Counted from the stretch's first letter, positions 1 through 6,558 are shown. The stretch: 32,595 nt of DNA from Varibaculum timonense_A (GCF_027694345.1 NZ_JAQEVU010000012.1:1-32595); one strand, 5' to 3'. Program-made: numbers and translations. Notes: generated by a model not told the origin, from the sequence alone.

Positions 1-53
1 TCTTAAAACCCCAACCCCAAGAAAAACGGACACATCTCCTGAAACCACACACC
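1..53. repeat. Terminal inverted repeat, left copy
   Basis: These 53 bases are the exact reverse complement of the last 53 bases of the window (32543-32595). The match stops at position 54 (T here, A expected). The two ends therefore belong to copies of the same repeated element in opposite orientation. It may be an insertion-sequence end or another multicopy repeat at which an assembly would break. No transposase reading frame is visible inside the window. Confidence 0.9.
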
Positions 54-234
54 TCCATCTCCGCCGACAGACCAGGTTTTACCCCCTATTTATCTCAGTT
101 TTTAGGGTGGTTGTTAGCGCTTCTCACCAGTTTTAACGCCAAAGTGACAGAAAACTACGCGAAGCTTTTTAGGCACTAACCCCAATTTCGCTACCCCATA
201 CGCGGCAAAGCACGCCTATCTGCGGCTTATTAGT
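54..234. other. Intergenic end, no gene seen
   Basis: This lies between the terminal repeat and the stop codon of the ABC permease. No convincing reading frame, RNA gene or strong terminator hairpin is visible. Confidence 0.5.
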
Positions 235-1938
235 TTATTCCCCGCTATAAATATGTTTTGGCCACGCCATCACTCGGCGTAGATTACGCACCTGGAAGCG
301 TTCTAACAGTTTTCCGCCGCCGTAGATTCCCCCCACCAGCACCGCAGCGGTAATGAGGGCAGCTATCAAGAGCGAGACCCAAGAGGTATTAAGGAGGACG
401 CAGACCAGCATAATTAATCCCGAAGGGAGAGCACACAGCAACAACGCCGCCATTGAGGATGCCATGGCAGCCAGCATAGATTTTCCACTTCCTCCCGAAT
501 TATTACGCAGAGCCGACTGTCCAGGTGCCGGACCGGGAATAGTAACCACCGCAGAAATCAAAGCATTTGCACCCAAAGCCACTAACAGGTAGCAGCAGGC
601 TAAAATGGCAGATTTTAAAATTGCGGAGGTGTCCATTTTCAGTGCGAAACCAAAAATCAAAGTAATCGCCACCATCACCGGAAGTTGATAGCTAGCAAGA
701 ACCCCAACACGCACGGTTCTGTCAGTTTTACCGGCAACCCCGGCAATAATCTGATACCAGTAGGCGGAAGAATCATTGGACCACATATTCAGCAGCGCAG
801 TTGCGGCCGTCACCGCTACCAGCAAGATAGTGCCGTTTAACGCCCAAAAAACCATTTCTCCCGAGGGATGGTTTGCCCACAACATAATCCCAAAAATAAC
901 TGCCACATACAGTATCGAAGATAGAGAAATAATTTGGCGCGGGTCTTTTCGCTGGTAATAACTTATTCTTGCCCAATGAATTTGTCCCACCGGCGACAGG
1001 GGTAACGCCCGAGCTAACAGAGGAATCTTCCACTCGTCCTCACTATTTTCCTTAAAGGACGCATCTAAGTTCTTAGCAGCGGATACTTCCGCTAAAACCT
1101 GCCCCCGCCCCATTAGAGCGTTCGCAAAAACCTTCGGCCACGCCCTCAAGATTAGAACCCCATAAAAGCAGGTAGAGAGGAGGGAGAGCGCCAAGCCCCA
1201 ATAAAAGTGAGCCATCACGAAAGGAGCCAGCAGGAAAGGAGAAAGCGGAGTAAGTGCCAAGAAATACCAAAAAATCTGCGCCGTACTTCCGGTCAGTTTT
1301 TGCACCAGCAGCGGGAAAAACGCGGTTGTGTTACCGCTATCGGCAAGCCAATGCGGAATCATAGTCACCAGCAAGTATCCCAAGGCGATTACCACCAGCA
1401 TACCGATACCGGTAAAAAGCTGGCGAGAGCTAGCGCGCTTGGCAGTTAATCGCGATACCAGCCGAGTTTGCAATATCTGAGTGAACGATGCAATCAAAAA
1501 TACCCCTAGCAGCCCACTTAGAACGGTAAGCACAATCGCGCCAAGGCTACCGGCAGCTAGCCACCCCGCCAGCGACACCTCGTAGATAACGAAAACTACG
1601 CAAGAGGAAACACTGACGATATTAGCCGCGAGCAACCCGTAAGCTGCGCGCCGAGTAGGGGCGATATAGGGACCTAACGCCTGGGGGGTCAGGCTTTGTT
1701 CACCAGCTACCGATGCCGATACCATCATCATCCACACCAGGACGATAAGCAGCGCGTAATAGATTTGAATCGGAGCGGTAAGCCCCGCGTGACCTGCTTG
1801 CCAAAAGCCGGTTGCCACCCCAAGTAATATAAGTGCCACGTAGATGATAGCTAGGACACCGAGGACTATTCGCCACCACTGTTTAGTAAACTGTTTGGTT
1901 TGCAACCGCAGGTTTAACCGGATTAGCGTCCCAACCAT
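235..1938 (-). CDS. ABC transporter permease, multi-spanning (exporter type)
   Basis: A 567-residue integral membrane protein with roughly a dozen hydrophobic segments, the first at about residues 24-45 after a short basic cytoplasmic N-terminus. It has no signal peptide and no ATPase motifs, so it is the membrane subunit served by the ATPase encoded directly upstream. The ATG lies inside the end of the ATPase gene (16 nt overlap) and is preceded by AAGGAGA about 8 nt upstream, so the two are translated as an operon. A hydrophilic stretch near residues 280-320 probably forms a cytoplasmic loop. Large ABC-2-like permeases of this kind usually export drugs, lipids or peptides. The substrate cannot be told from sequence. 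The family assignment rests on context and hydropathy rather than a diagnostic motif. Confidence 0.8.
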   Translation of the reverse strand: MVGTLIRLNLRLQTKQFTKQWWRIVLGVLAIIYVALILLGVATGFWQAGHAGLTAPIQIYYALLIVLVWMMMVSASVAGEQSLTPQALGPYIAPTRRAAYGLLAANIVSVSSCVVFVIYEVSLAGWLAAGSLGAIVLTVLSGLLGVFLIASFTQILQTRLVSRLTAKRASSRQLFTGIGMLVVIALGYLLVTMIPHWLADSGNTTAFFPLLVQKLTGSTAQIFWYFLALTPLSPFLLAPFVMAHFYWGLALSLLSTCFYGVLILRAWPKVFANALMGRGQVLAEVSAAKNLDASFKENSEDEWKIPLLARALPLSPVGQIHWARISYYQRKDPRQIISLSSILYVAVIFGIMLWANHPSGEMVFWALNGTILLVAVTAATALLNMWSNDSSAYWYQIIAGVAGKTDRTVRVGVLASYQLPVMVAITLIFGFALKMDTSAILKSAILACCYLLVALGANALISAVVTIPGPAPGQSALRNNSGGSGKSMLAAMASSMAALLLCALPSGLIMLVCVLLNTSWVSLLIAALITAAVLVGGIYGGGKLLERFQVRNLRRVMAWPKHIYSGE

Positions 1939-2777
1939 GACAGGTCTCCTTCGCGTTGCTGATGCCCCCCTACCAACTGCAGGAAGCGCGAGTTGAGGTC
2001 TTGCCCTGCCGCGACTTCTTCGGTGGTTCCGGATACCAGAATACGACCCTGATTAATCACTGCCACATGGGTACATAATGATTCCACGGTCGCCATCACA
2101 TGGGAAGATAACACTACTGTTCCCCCTAGCTTCACATATTCTTTTAACACCTGTTGTAGGGTGTTTGCCGAAACCGGATCGACCGCTTCAAAAGGTTCAT
2201 CCAAAACCACTAGGCGCGGGGAGGTGACTAGCGCTAAAGCTAAACCGATTTTCTTGCGCATACCGGTCGAGTATTCGCTTATCGTTTTCTTTTTATCTAG
2301 CGGCAGTTCAAATGCTTGCAAAAGTGAACGGGAGCGCTGAATTGCGGTCTGTTTATCAAGACCGCGCAGCTGAGCGACAAATGTTAAATGTTCAATCCCG
2401 CTGAGACGGTCAAACATATGCATCCCGTCGGGTAATACCCCCAATGCTGCCTTTGCCGCTACGGGTTCGTCCCACATACTGATGCCATTAATGAAAACTG
2501 TGCCTCTATCAGGTTCTAAAAGACCGGTAGCGATAGACAGAAACGTGGATTTTCCAGCCCCATTAGGACCTACCAGCCCGAAAAATGAGCCGGCCGGTAT
2601 TTGCAGATAAAGATGGTCTAAGGCAAGGTTATTGCCGTAGAGTTTCACCACGTCCTGAGCATCTATCGCATTAACTATCCCTGCGGGTTCTGGTGCGCGC
2701 CTCTCCGGGTTTTCTGGTGAATCCAGCTTAGGCTTGGGGTTAGGTTTGAGGTTAGGTTTCGGGAGTTCATGTTCCAT
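1923..2777 (-). CDS. ABC transporter ATP-binding protein
   Basis: A 284-residue nucleotide-binding subunit that hydrolyses ATP to drive the permease encoded downstream. Walker A is GPNGAGKST at about residues 70-78. The signature is YSTGMRKK near 169-176 (a TGM variant of SGGQ, common in DrrA/CcmA-like exporters). Walker B is LVVLDEP at 189-195, and the H-loop (SSHV) follows. The first 35 residues are an unusual low-complexity Lys-Pro-Asn tail (KPNLKPNPKPK) of unknown role. No Shine-Dalgarno precedes the ATG. Instead an extended -10 (TGCTAGTCT) ends 6 nt before it, suggesting a leaderless mRNA. A start further inside is possible, since the Pro-rich tail is not part of the ATPase fold. Confidence 0.9.
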   Translation of the reverse strand: MEHELPKPNLKPNPKPKLDSPENPERRAPEPAGIVNAIDAQDVVKLYGNNLALDHLYLQIPAGSFFGLVGPNGAGKSTFLSIATGLLEPDRGTVFINGISMWDEPVAAKAALGVLPDGMHMFDRLSGIEHLTFVAQLRGLDKQTAIQRSRSLLQAFELPLDKKKTISEYSTGMRKKIGLALALVTSPRLVVLDEPFEAVDPVSANTLQQVLKEYVKLGGTVVLSSHVMATVESLCTHVAVINQGRILVSGTTEEVAAGQDLNSRFLQLVGGHQQREGDLSWLGR

Positions 2778-2783
2778 GGGTAA

Positions 2784-2792
2784 AGACTAGCA
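2784..2792 (-). promoter_or_regulatory. Extended -10 for the ABC operon (leaderless)
   Basis: On the minus strand this reads TGC-TAGTCT, followed by six bases and then the ATG at 2777. That places transcription start at or next to the A of the start codon. No convincing -35 was found. Confidence 0.45.
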
Positions 2793-3260
2793 TCCCCCCA
2801 TTCGCCAACTGTGCGACACCCATTTCTAGGGGGCAGGGCAGGTCCCCAAATCGCCCCGTTTACCTTTTCGCGGCCGTCCCCCATTTCCTAGGGGTAGGGC
2901 GACCCTCCCTTACGCCCTATTCCGTTTTGTGACCACCTCGCCTTCCCGAAACCACCCGGTCATACGGCAAGCACCCGGTCATCCCGCAACCACCTACTTT
3001 TCTTAAGGGGGTGGTTGTCGCAATCCTTTAAGGTCACCAAAAATCTTTTAGAATCCATCCGGCTATTAACTTGACATAGTACCCCCCCCCGCGAGAATCA
3101 AATGTAATGAACAGTGAAAATAATGCGGGGAATTATTGACCCGATTTTGGCAATATAACCGCTTTATTCTCGTGTTTCAGATATTGATTTGTAGGGTTCG
3201 GATTAACCGGAGAATCCTGCAGATTAATTTAGTATCCGCATCTATGGAAAGTAAGTAATC
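2793..3260. other. Intergenic region with hairpin, short direct repeats and poly-C tract
   Basis: No gene is visible. Contents are a stem CAACCACC/GGTGGTTG at 2987-3017, two copies of CACCCGGTCAT at 2953 and 2972, a TTGACA at 3071-3076 followed by nine C residues (3082-3090), and a TGTAAT at 3103-3108. The promoter of the downstream plus-strand gene probably lies between about 3070 and 3240. Confidence 0.5.
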
Positions 3261-4067
3261 ATGTCTGAAAATCAGCCTTTTGAAGCGCAAAACCCTCAGG
3301 GACAGTTTATGCAGCCTGCAGCGACTCCGCAGAAAAAATCGGGACTAGGAATTGCGGCTTTGGTTCTTGGAATTATTGCAATAGTCGGTTCTTGGATTCC
3401 AATTCTTAATAACATTTCTTTCTTGATAGCCATTATCGGTCTAATCCTGGGAATCGTTGGGATTTTCTCTATCCGTAAAGGAAAAGTGGGAGGGAAAGGT
3501 CTTACGATTGCTGCCGTTGTCATTAACGTTATTGCCATCGTAATCGTCATTTGTACTCAATGGGTGTTTGGAAAAGCTCTTGATGAAGCCACAAAAGAGC
3601 TAAATGCTGGCTCTACCGTAGTATCCACCAGCGAAAAAGCTGATTCTGGTGACGCTAAGAAGGATGAGAAAAAGGATTCTGGCGACAGCAAAAAGAACGA
3701 AGACACTAGCAAACTGGCTGTTGGGAAAGCAGTGACTTTGGATAATGGTTTACAAGTATCGGTAGATTCCAAAACCGAAAAAACTGATCAGGCAGGTAAA
3801 AAATACCTGCTGGTGACGGTAAGTTACAAAAACACCGGTTCTGAACCGGTAGATTACGCCAGTTACGATTGGAAACAAACCTCTTCGTCAGGGAACACGG
3901 AAGATCCGGAAATCGCTTTTCTTGACAAAGAGCCGTTGAGCAATGGAACTCTAAAAGCCGGTGGCACTGTTAGCGGGATTGTTCCAATTAAAACTGATGC
4001 AGCCAGCATTTCCTATTTCGGGAATCTTTTGGATAAAGAAGCGGCCGCTACCTGGGTACTCAAGTAG
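3261..4067 (+). CDS. DUF4190/DUF4352-like membrane-anchored protein
   Basis: A 268-residue protein of unknown function. After about 25 polar residues rich in Gln, Pro and Asn come three hydrophobic segments (about 28-46, 50-70 and 80-102). The first two contain the repeated small-residue and Ile pattern typical of DUF4190. A charged linker of about 40 residues rich in Lys, Asp and Ser (with DSGD/DSGDSKK repeats) leads to a C-terminal domain at about 150-268. That domain has the pattern of the DUF4352 immunoglobulin-like fold (GLQVSVDSKTEK, LLVTVSYKNTGSEPVDY). The arrangement suggests a membrane anchor displaying a beta-sandwich outside the cell. It stands alone; a nested palindrome follows 17 nt after its stop. 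The domain names are from recalled patterns, so the function is open. Confidence 0.8.
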   Translation: MSENQPFEAQNPQGQFMQPAATPQKKSGLGIAALVLGIIAIVGSWIPILNNISFLIAIIGLILGIVGIFSIRKGKVGGKGLTIAAVVINVIAIVIVICTQWVFGKALDEATKELNAGSTVVSTSEKADSGDAKKDEKKDSGDSKKNEDTSKLAVGKAVTLDNGLQVSVDSKTEKTDQAGKKYLLVTVSYKNTGSEPVDYASYDWKQTSSSGNTEDPEIAFLDKEPLSNGTLKAGGTVSGIVPIKTDAASISYFGNLLDKEAAATWVLK

Positions 4068-4084
4068 GTTCCACCGAGAGAACT

Positions 4085-4204
4085 TTCGGGCATTAGCCCG
4101 AACTTTCCCCTAGTATTAAGATTTTGGCGTGCTACCCATTCGCGTGGGTAGCACGCCAAAAATATAGATAGGGGTTAATAACCAAACCCGGGCTAATGCC
4201 CGAA
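4085..4204. repeat. Nested palindromic element, 120 bp
   Basis: The outer arms, TTCGGGCATTAGCCCG (4085-4100) and its exact reverse complement (4189-4204), enclose a 17 bp perfect hairpin at 4122-4161 (loop TTCGCG), with CCCCTA/TAGGGG in between. The inner hairpin may terminate the preceding gene. A third partial copy (GGGCATTAGCCC) lies at 4206-4217, then C9 and A6 tracts. The organisation resembles a MITE or a structured RNA. Confidence 0.75.
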
Positions 4205-4226
4205 TGGGCATTAGCCCCCCCCCAAA

Positions 4227-4333
4227 AAACACCCTCCCGGTGCATTACCACCCTCCAGATACGGGTAATAGGCGCGATTACTTGCTGATTCTGCGAAAGC
4301 GGGAGGGTGAAACGTATCGGGAGGGTAAAACGG
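4227..4333. repeat. 107 bp direct repeat, left border of the CRISPR island
   Basis: This matches 10998-11104 with three mismatches and the same orientation. Internally it is a nested palindrome: outer ACCCTCCCG...CGGGAGGGT, inner CACCCTCC...GGAGGGTG, and central GTAAT...ATTAC. Weaker similarity continues past the right edge (AGGAAAGGCTACTA against AGAAAAGGCTGCTA). Confidence 0.9.
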
Positions 4334-4395
4334 TTTGAAGGATACACCCCCACAGGACAGAGGAAAGGCTACTAAAGAAACTTTGAGCGCAGCGG

Positions 4396-4620
4396 TTAGG
4401 ACTGCTGCTTGATGCTGCCTTTTGGTCTGCCAGGTTTGCCCGGGCGGCTGGCTTGCCAGTTGTCTACTGTTTGGGGTAGCCAGCCGTATTTGATGGCTTT
4501 TCCTGCTCCAATCGCGGCATCGGGGGCGGGGAATCTGCCTAGCTCTATATAGCTTTTTACAGTGTGAGGGGATAGCCCGAAACGCCGGGCTATCCCGTTC
4601 ACGGTTAGGTAATTAATCAT
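4396..4620 (-). CDS. Small HTH DNA-binding protein with AT-hook-like tail (cassette B)
   Basis: A 74-residue basic protein with a MerR/AlpA-type helix-turn-helix near residues 5-30 (IARRFGLSPHTVKSYIELG). A wing-like segment (KYGWLPQTVDNWQ) follows, then a Pro/Gly/Arg tail, RPGKPGRPKGS, whose GRPKGS core resembles an AT-hook. It is a clear paralogue of the protein at 4903-5115, sharing the LSPxTV motif, the GW...W pattern and an identical tail. The ATG at 4620 is preferred over the upstream GTG at 4653 because it sits in the ATGATTAA overlap with the stop of the preceding membrane-peptide gene, the same geometry as in cassette A. Likely a DNA-binding regulator or excisionase-like factor. Its target is unknown. 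Confidence 0.8.
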   Translation of the reverse strand: MINYLTVNGIARRFGLSPHTVKSYIELGRFPAPDAAIGAGKAIKYGWLPQTVDNWQASRPGKPGRPKGSIKQQS

Positions 4621-4702
4621 CGTGCTTGTTTTGGCGGTAGACGGCGATAACACCGGCGAGAGCTACTAGCGATATTGTTAGGTTTAGTATCTGGATAAAC
4701 AT
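4613..4702 (-). CDS. 29-residue hydrophobic membrane peptide (cassette B)
   Basis: The ORF begins MFIQILNLTISLVALAG and ends YRQNKHDD. It consists almost entirely of one transmembrane helix (residues 2-22) with a short charged C-terminus. Translation is well supported: a perfect AGGAGG lies 6 nt before the ATG, and the stop TAA overlaps the start of the HTH gene (ATGATTAA), implying translational coupling. No known family is recognised. Small hydrophobic peptides paired with regulators can be toxins, signal peptides or holin-like proteins, but nothing here decides between these. The short length leaves some doubt that the product is stable. Confidence 0.65.
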   Translation of the reverse strand: MFIQILNLTISLVALAGVIAVYRQNKHDD

Positions 4703-4730
4703 TGTATTCCTCCTGCTTTTAGAAAAAGTT

Positions 4731-4750
4731 CCCCCTCCTTTCGGAGGGGG
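4731..4750 (-). terminator. Hairpin between the two peptide/HTH cassettes
   Basis: CCCCCTCC pairs with GGAGGGGG around a 4-nt loop. On the minus strand the hairpin is followed by AACTTTTTCT, so it works as an intrinsic terminator for cassette A transcripts. It sits only 28 nt before the start of cassette B and leaves little room for a separate promoter, so it may act as an attenuator. Confidence 0.65.
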
Positions 4751-4775
4751 CTAACCTTTCATTTACTTATTGTGC

Positions 4776-4806
4776 ATTAACCCCCCGGTCTACCCGGGGG
4801 GTTAAT
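4776..4806. terminator. Perfect 13 bp hairpin downstream of cassette A
   Basis: ATTAACCCCCCGG and its reverse complement are separated by five bases. No U-tract follows on the minus strand. It may act as a transcript-stabilising or pausing structure ahead of the 4731-4750 terminator. Confidence 0.5.
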
Positions 4807-4902
4807 CTTTCGGTTTCCCTCAAGACCAGAGTCAGAACAAAAAGGCGGATCTAAACCCAATTTTCGTCATTGAAGACGCTATTTACGAGCATTAGGCTCT
4901 AT

Positions 4903-5115
4903 TCACGACCCTTTCGGTCTACCAGGTTTTCCCGGGCGGTTGGCTTGCCAGATGTCTAACGTTTCTTTAGACCACCCGAAAACTTGGGCTTTCCCCTCTC
5001 CGATTATCACGCTAGGTAATGGGAAGATTCCTCTAGCGCGGTAGGTTGCGACCGTGCTAGGGGATAATCCTAGGTGTCTAGCAGCGCCAGCGCTTGAGAA
5101 GTATTTTTTAGCCAT
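4903..5115 (-). CDS. Small HTH DNA-binding protein with AT-hook-like tail (cassette A)
   Basis: A 70-residue basic protein with a helix-turn-helix at residues 8-30 (AARHLGLSPSTVATYRARG), a FGWSKETLDIWQ segment, and the C-terminal tail RPGKPGRPKGS, identical to that of its paralogue at 4396-4620. The family resembles MerR/AlpA-like excisionase or plasmid regulators. Its ATG lies in an ATGGCTAA overlap with the stop codon of the membrane-peptide gene, so the two are translationally coupled. Position and orientation (transcribed away from the CRISPR array) suggest the cassette is a resident of the island, not part of the cas operon. A possible operator is the pair of inverted repeats at 5299-5341. 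Confidence 0.8.
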   Translation of the reverse strand: MAKKYFSSAGAARHLGLSPSTVATYRARGIFPLPSVIIGEGKAQVFGWSKETLDIWQANRPGKPGRPKGS

Positions 5116-5266
5116 GCTGGCGAATCGCTAAGACTAGGGCAGACACTCCGCCTATCCCTATAGCTAGAGACAAAATTGCATTTGCCACTGATGGAAAGCT
5201 AACTATTTCGGTCAGCATAAAAAGACCGAAAGTAGTAAAAGCTAGGGGCATTGCTTTTATTTTCAT
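5108..5266 (-). CDS. 52-residue membrane peptide (cassette A)
   Basis: The reading frame begins MKIKAMPLAFTTFGLFML and ends VLAIRQHG. It has two hydrophobic stretches (about residues 6-19 and 27-48) joined by a short polar turn, so a two-helix hairpin or signal-anchor is plausible. A strong AGGAGG lies 8 nt before the ATG. The stop TAA overlaps the ATG of the HTH gene by 8 nt, exactly the arrangement seen in cassette B, although the peptides share little sequence beyond hydrophobicity. The repeated architecture is the main evidence that it is expressed. Function is unknown. Confidence 0.68.
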   Translation of the reverse strand: MKIKAMPLAFTTFGLFMLTEIVSFPSVANAILSLAIGIGGVSALVLAIRQHG

Positions 5267-5289
5267 CCTTATTTCCTCCTTTGTTTATT

Positions 5290-5298
5290 AGGATACCA
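5290..5298 (-). promoter_or_regulatory. Extended -10 of cassette A
   Basis: On the minus strand this reads TGG-TATCCT, giving a 5' leader of about 17 nt before the ATG at 5266 that contains the AGGAGG. The same TATCCT hexamer precedes cas9. No clear -35 was found. Confidence 0.4.
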
Positions 5299-5341
5299 GG
5301 TAAGGGACGTGCCCGTGCCTTACCCGGTAGCTTTAGCTACC
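5299..5341. promoter_or_regulatory. Two adjacent inverted repeats between cassette A and the array
   Basis: GGTAAGG (5299-5305) pairs with CCTTACC (5318-5324). GGTAGC (5326-5331) pairs with GCTACC (5336-5341). They lie directly upstream of the cassette A -10 and 25 bp before the first CRISPR repeat. They could be operators for the HTH proteins or stem-loops in array antisense RNA. Confidence 0.4.
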
Positions 5342-5365
5342 TACCCTTGAGGAAGTTCCACATAG

Positions 5366-6182
5366 GGTGGGATTCAGTTCTTATTTACCCCTGATATACT
5401 TGCCCTCACGCCAATAACACCTCACGTAACGCTGGGATTCAGTTCTTATTTACCCCTGATATACTTGCTCTAGGGCTTCCATACGCTCCAAAGTCGCTGG
5501 GATTCAGTTCTTATTTACCCCTGATATACTTGCTAGCGGGCGCGATTAACCCCCCAGAGAGCTGGGATTCAGTTCTTATTTACCCCTGATATACTTGTCA
5601 ACAACCCACGGTCACACGCCGCATAGCTGGGATTCAGTTCTTATTTACCCCTGATATACTTGAGCCTCACCTTCACTCGCTGTCAGAGTTGCTGGGATTC
5701 AGTTCTTATTTACCCCTGATATACTTGGGACGCGGAGGCGAGTGGTCTATCAACTGCTGGGATTCAGTTCTTATTTACCCCTGATATACTTGCACGCGGT
5801 TTAGGCTATCTCATGCGGATGCTGGGATTCAGTTCTTATTTACCCCTGATATACTTGGTCGATGGAAGTTCCGCCGTTTTTTAGTGCTGGGATTCAGTTC
5901 TTATTTACCCCTGATATACTTGGAGCCCGCGAGTTGCGCCCCAATCACCTGCTGGGATTCAGTTCTTATTTACCCCTGATATACTTGATGGACGGCGAAA
6001 CCTACGTGGACGGCAGCTGGGATTCAGTTCTTATTTACCCCTGATATACTTGTGCGAAAGCGGTTATCTCAGCCTGACCGGCTGGGATTCAGTTCTTATT
6101 TACCCCTGATATACTTGGACCAGGCGAAACAACCGCGCCAAAGAAGCTGGGATTCAGTTCTTATTTACCCCTGATATACTTG
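5366..6182 (+). CRISPR. Type II-C CRISPR array, 13 repeats and 12 spacers
   Basis: The repeat runs from GCTGGGATTCAG to CTGATATACTTG, 37 nt as seen (36 if the constant leading G is counted as spacer). Every unit is exactly 65 bp, so all spacers are 28 nt (or 29). All copies look identical except the first (5366-5402), which has G instead of C at position 2. The crRNA strand is inferred to be plus: the tracrRNA anti-repeat complements the 5' part of the repeat in this sense, and the known C. diphtheriae Cas9 crRNA has the similar sequence ACUGGGGUUCAG. The array is therefore transcribed towards, and convergently with, the cas operon. Each repeat ends in an extended -10 (TGATATACT). No spacer matches elsewhere in the window. 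Confidence 0.97.
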
Positions 6183-6203
6183 GTCAGGGGTAAATAATCC
6201 CAG
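6147..6203 (+). terminator. Hairpin formed by the last repeat and a truncated inverted repeat copy
   Basis: The last repeat contains TTATTTACCCCTGA (6161-6174), which pairs perfectly with TCAGGGGTAAATAA (6184-6197) across a 9 nt loop. CTGGGA (6147-6152) also pairs with TCCCAG (6198-6203), leaving 8 repeat bases bulged. The right arm is an inverted repeat copy lacking those 8 bases. TTTATAAGGGTTTTTG follows, so rightward array transcripts probably terminate here, 30 nt before the cas2 stop. Confidence 0.7.
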
Positions 6204-6232
6204 TTTATAAGGGTTTTTGTACTCATTTTTTC

Positions 6233-6553
6233 TCAAAAAATTGATAGTTGCTCAGGTTTTTTCTCTGCTTTACTAGGGGTTCCATTGGAAAAATGAAAGG
6301 TTCGAGACCATTGTTTATCCGTTAAGAAGATCATCCGAACGTTTCCTTGGGGAGGAATACCGGCACGGACTTGACCAATGGTGGTTACGTCGCTTAATCC
6401 TGCAGGAGTGTATTTTGCGTAAACACTGAACTGCACCATGCTGAATCCTAAATCCAAAAGCATTAGCCGATATGCGTTTGCTTCGCGCCGGTGGCGGGCG
6501 GTATCCACAGGCAAGTCAAACATCACCAGACACCACATGGGATTGTTACTCAT
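6233..6553 (-). CDS. cas2: CRISPR-associated endonuclease Cas2
   Basis: A 106-residue Cas2, the structural partner of Cas1 in spacer integration. It shows the N-terminal beta-strand and conserved acid of the ferredoxin-like fold (CLVMFDLPV, Asp13), then the helix with RREANAYRLMLLDLGF and the strand MVQFSVYAKY. The C-terminus ends in a charged tail, KKPEQLSIF, as in other type II Cas2 proteins. It is the last gene of cas9-cas1-cas2, starting 5 nt after the cas1 stop. Its own stop lies only about 50 bp from the end of the array, with convergent transcription. Confidence 0.95.
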   Translation of the reverse strand: MSNNPMWCLVMFDLPVDTARHRREANAYRLMLLDLGFSMVQFSVYAKYTPAGLSDVTTIGQVRAGIPPQGNVRMIFLTDKQWSRTFHFSNGTPSKAEKKPEQLSIF

Positions 6554-6558
6554 GGAAA

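Noticed and set aside
4132..4353. 73-codon minus-strand frame across the left island repeat
   Set aside because: It is built from palindromic repeat sequence, with no ribosome-binding site and no counterpart frame conserved as protein in the right repeat.
4396..5266. Cassettes as subtype II-A or II-B accessory genes (csn2, cas4)
   Set aside because: The products are far too small and are HTH or hydrophobic; no Csn2 or Cas4 motifs are visible.
5533..5560. Possible self-target of spacer 3 at the hairpin 4776-4806
   Set aside because: Only 11 bases (ATTAACCCCCC) are shared, in low-complexity sequence, far below a protospacer match.
5862..6044. Open frame of 60 codons inside the CRISPR array
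   Set aside because: It is only the translation of repeats and spacers; the period of 65 breaks the frame register and there is no ribosome-binding site.
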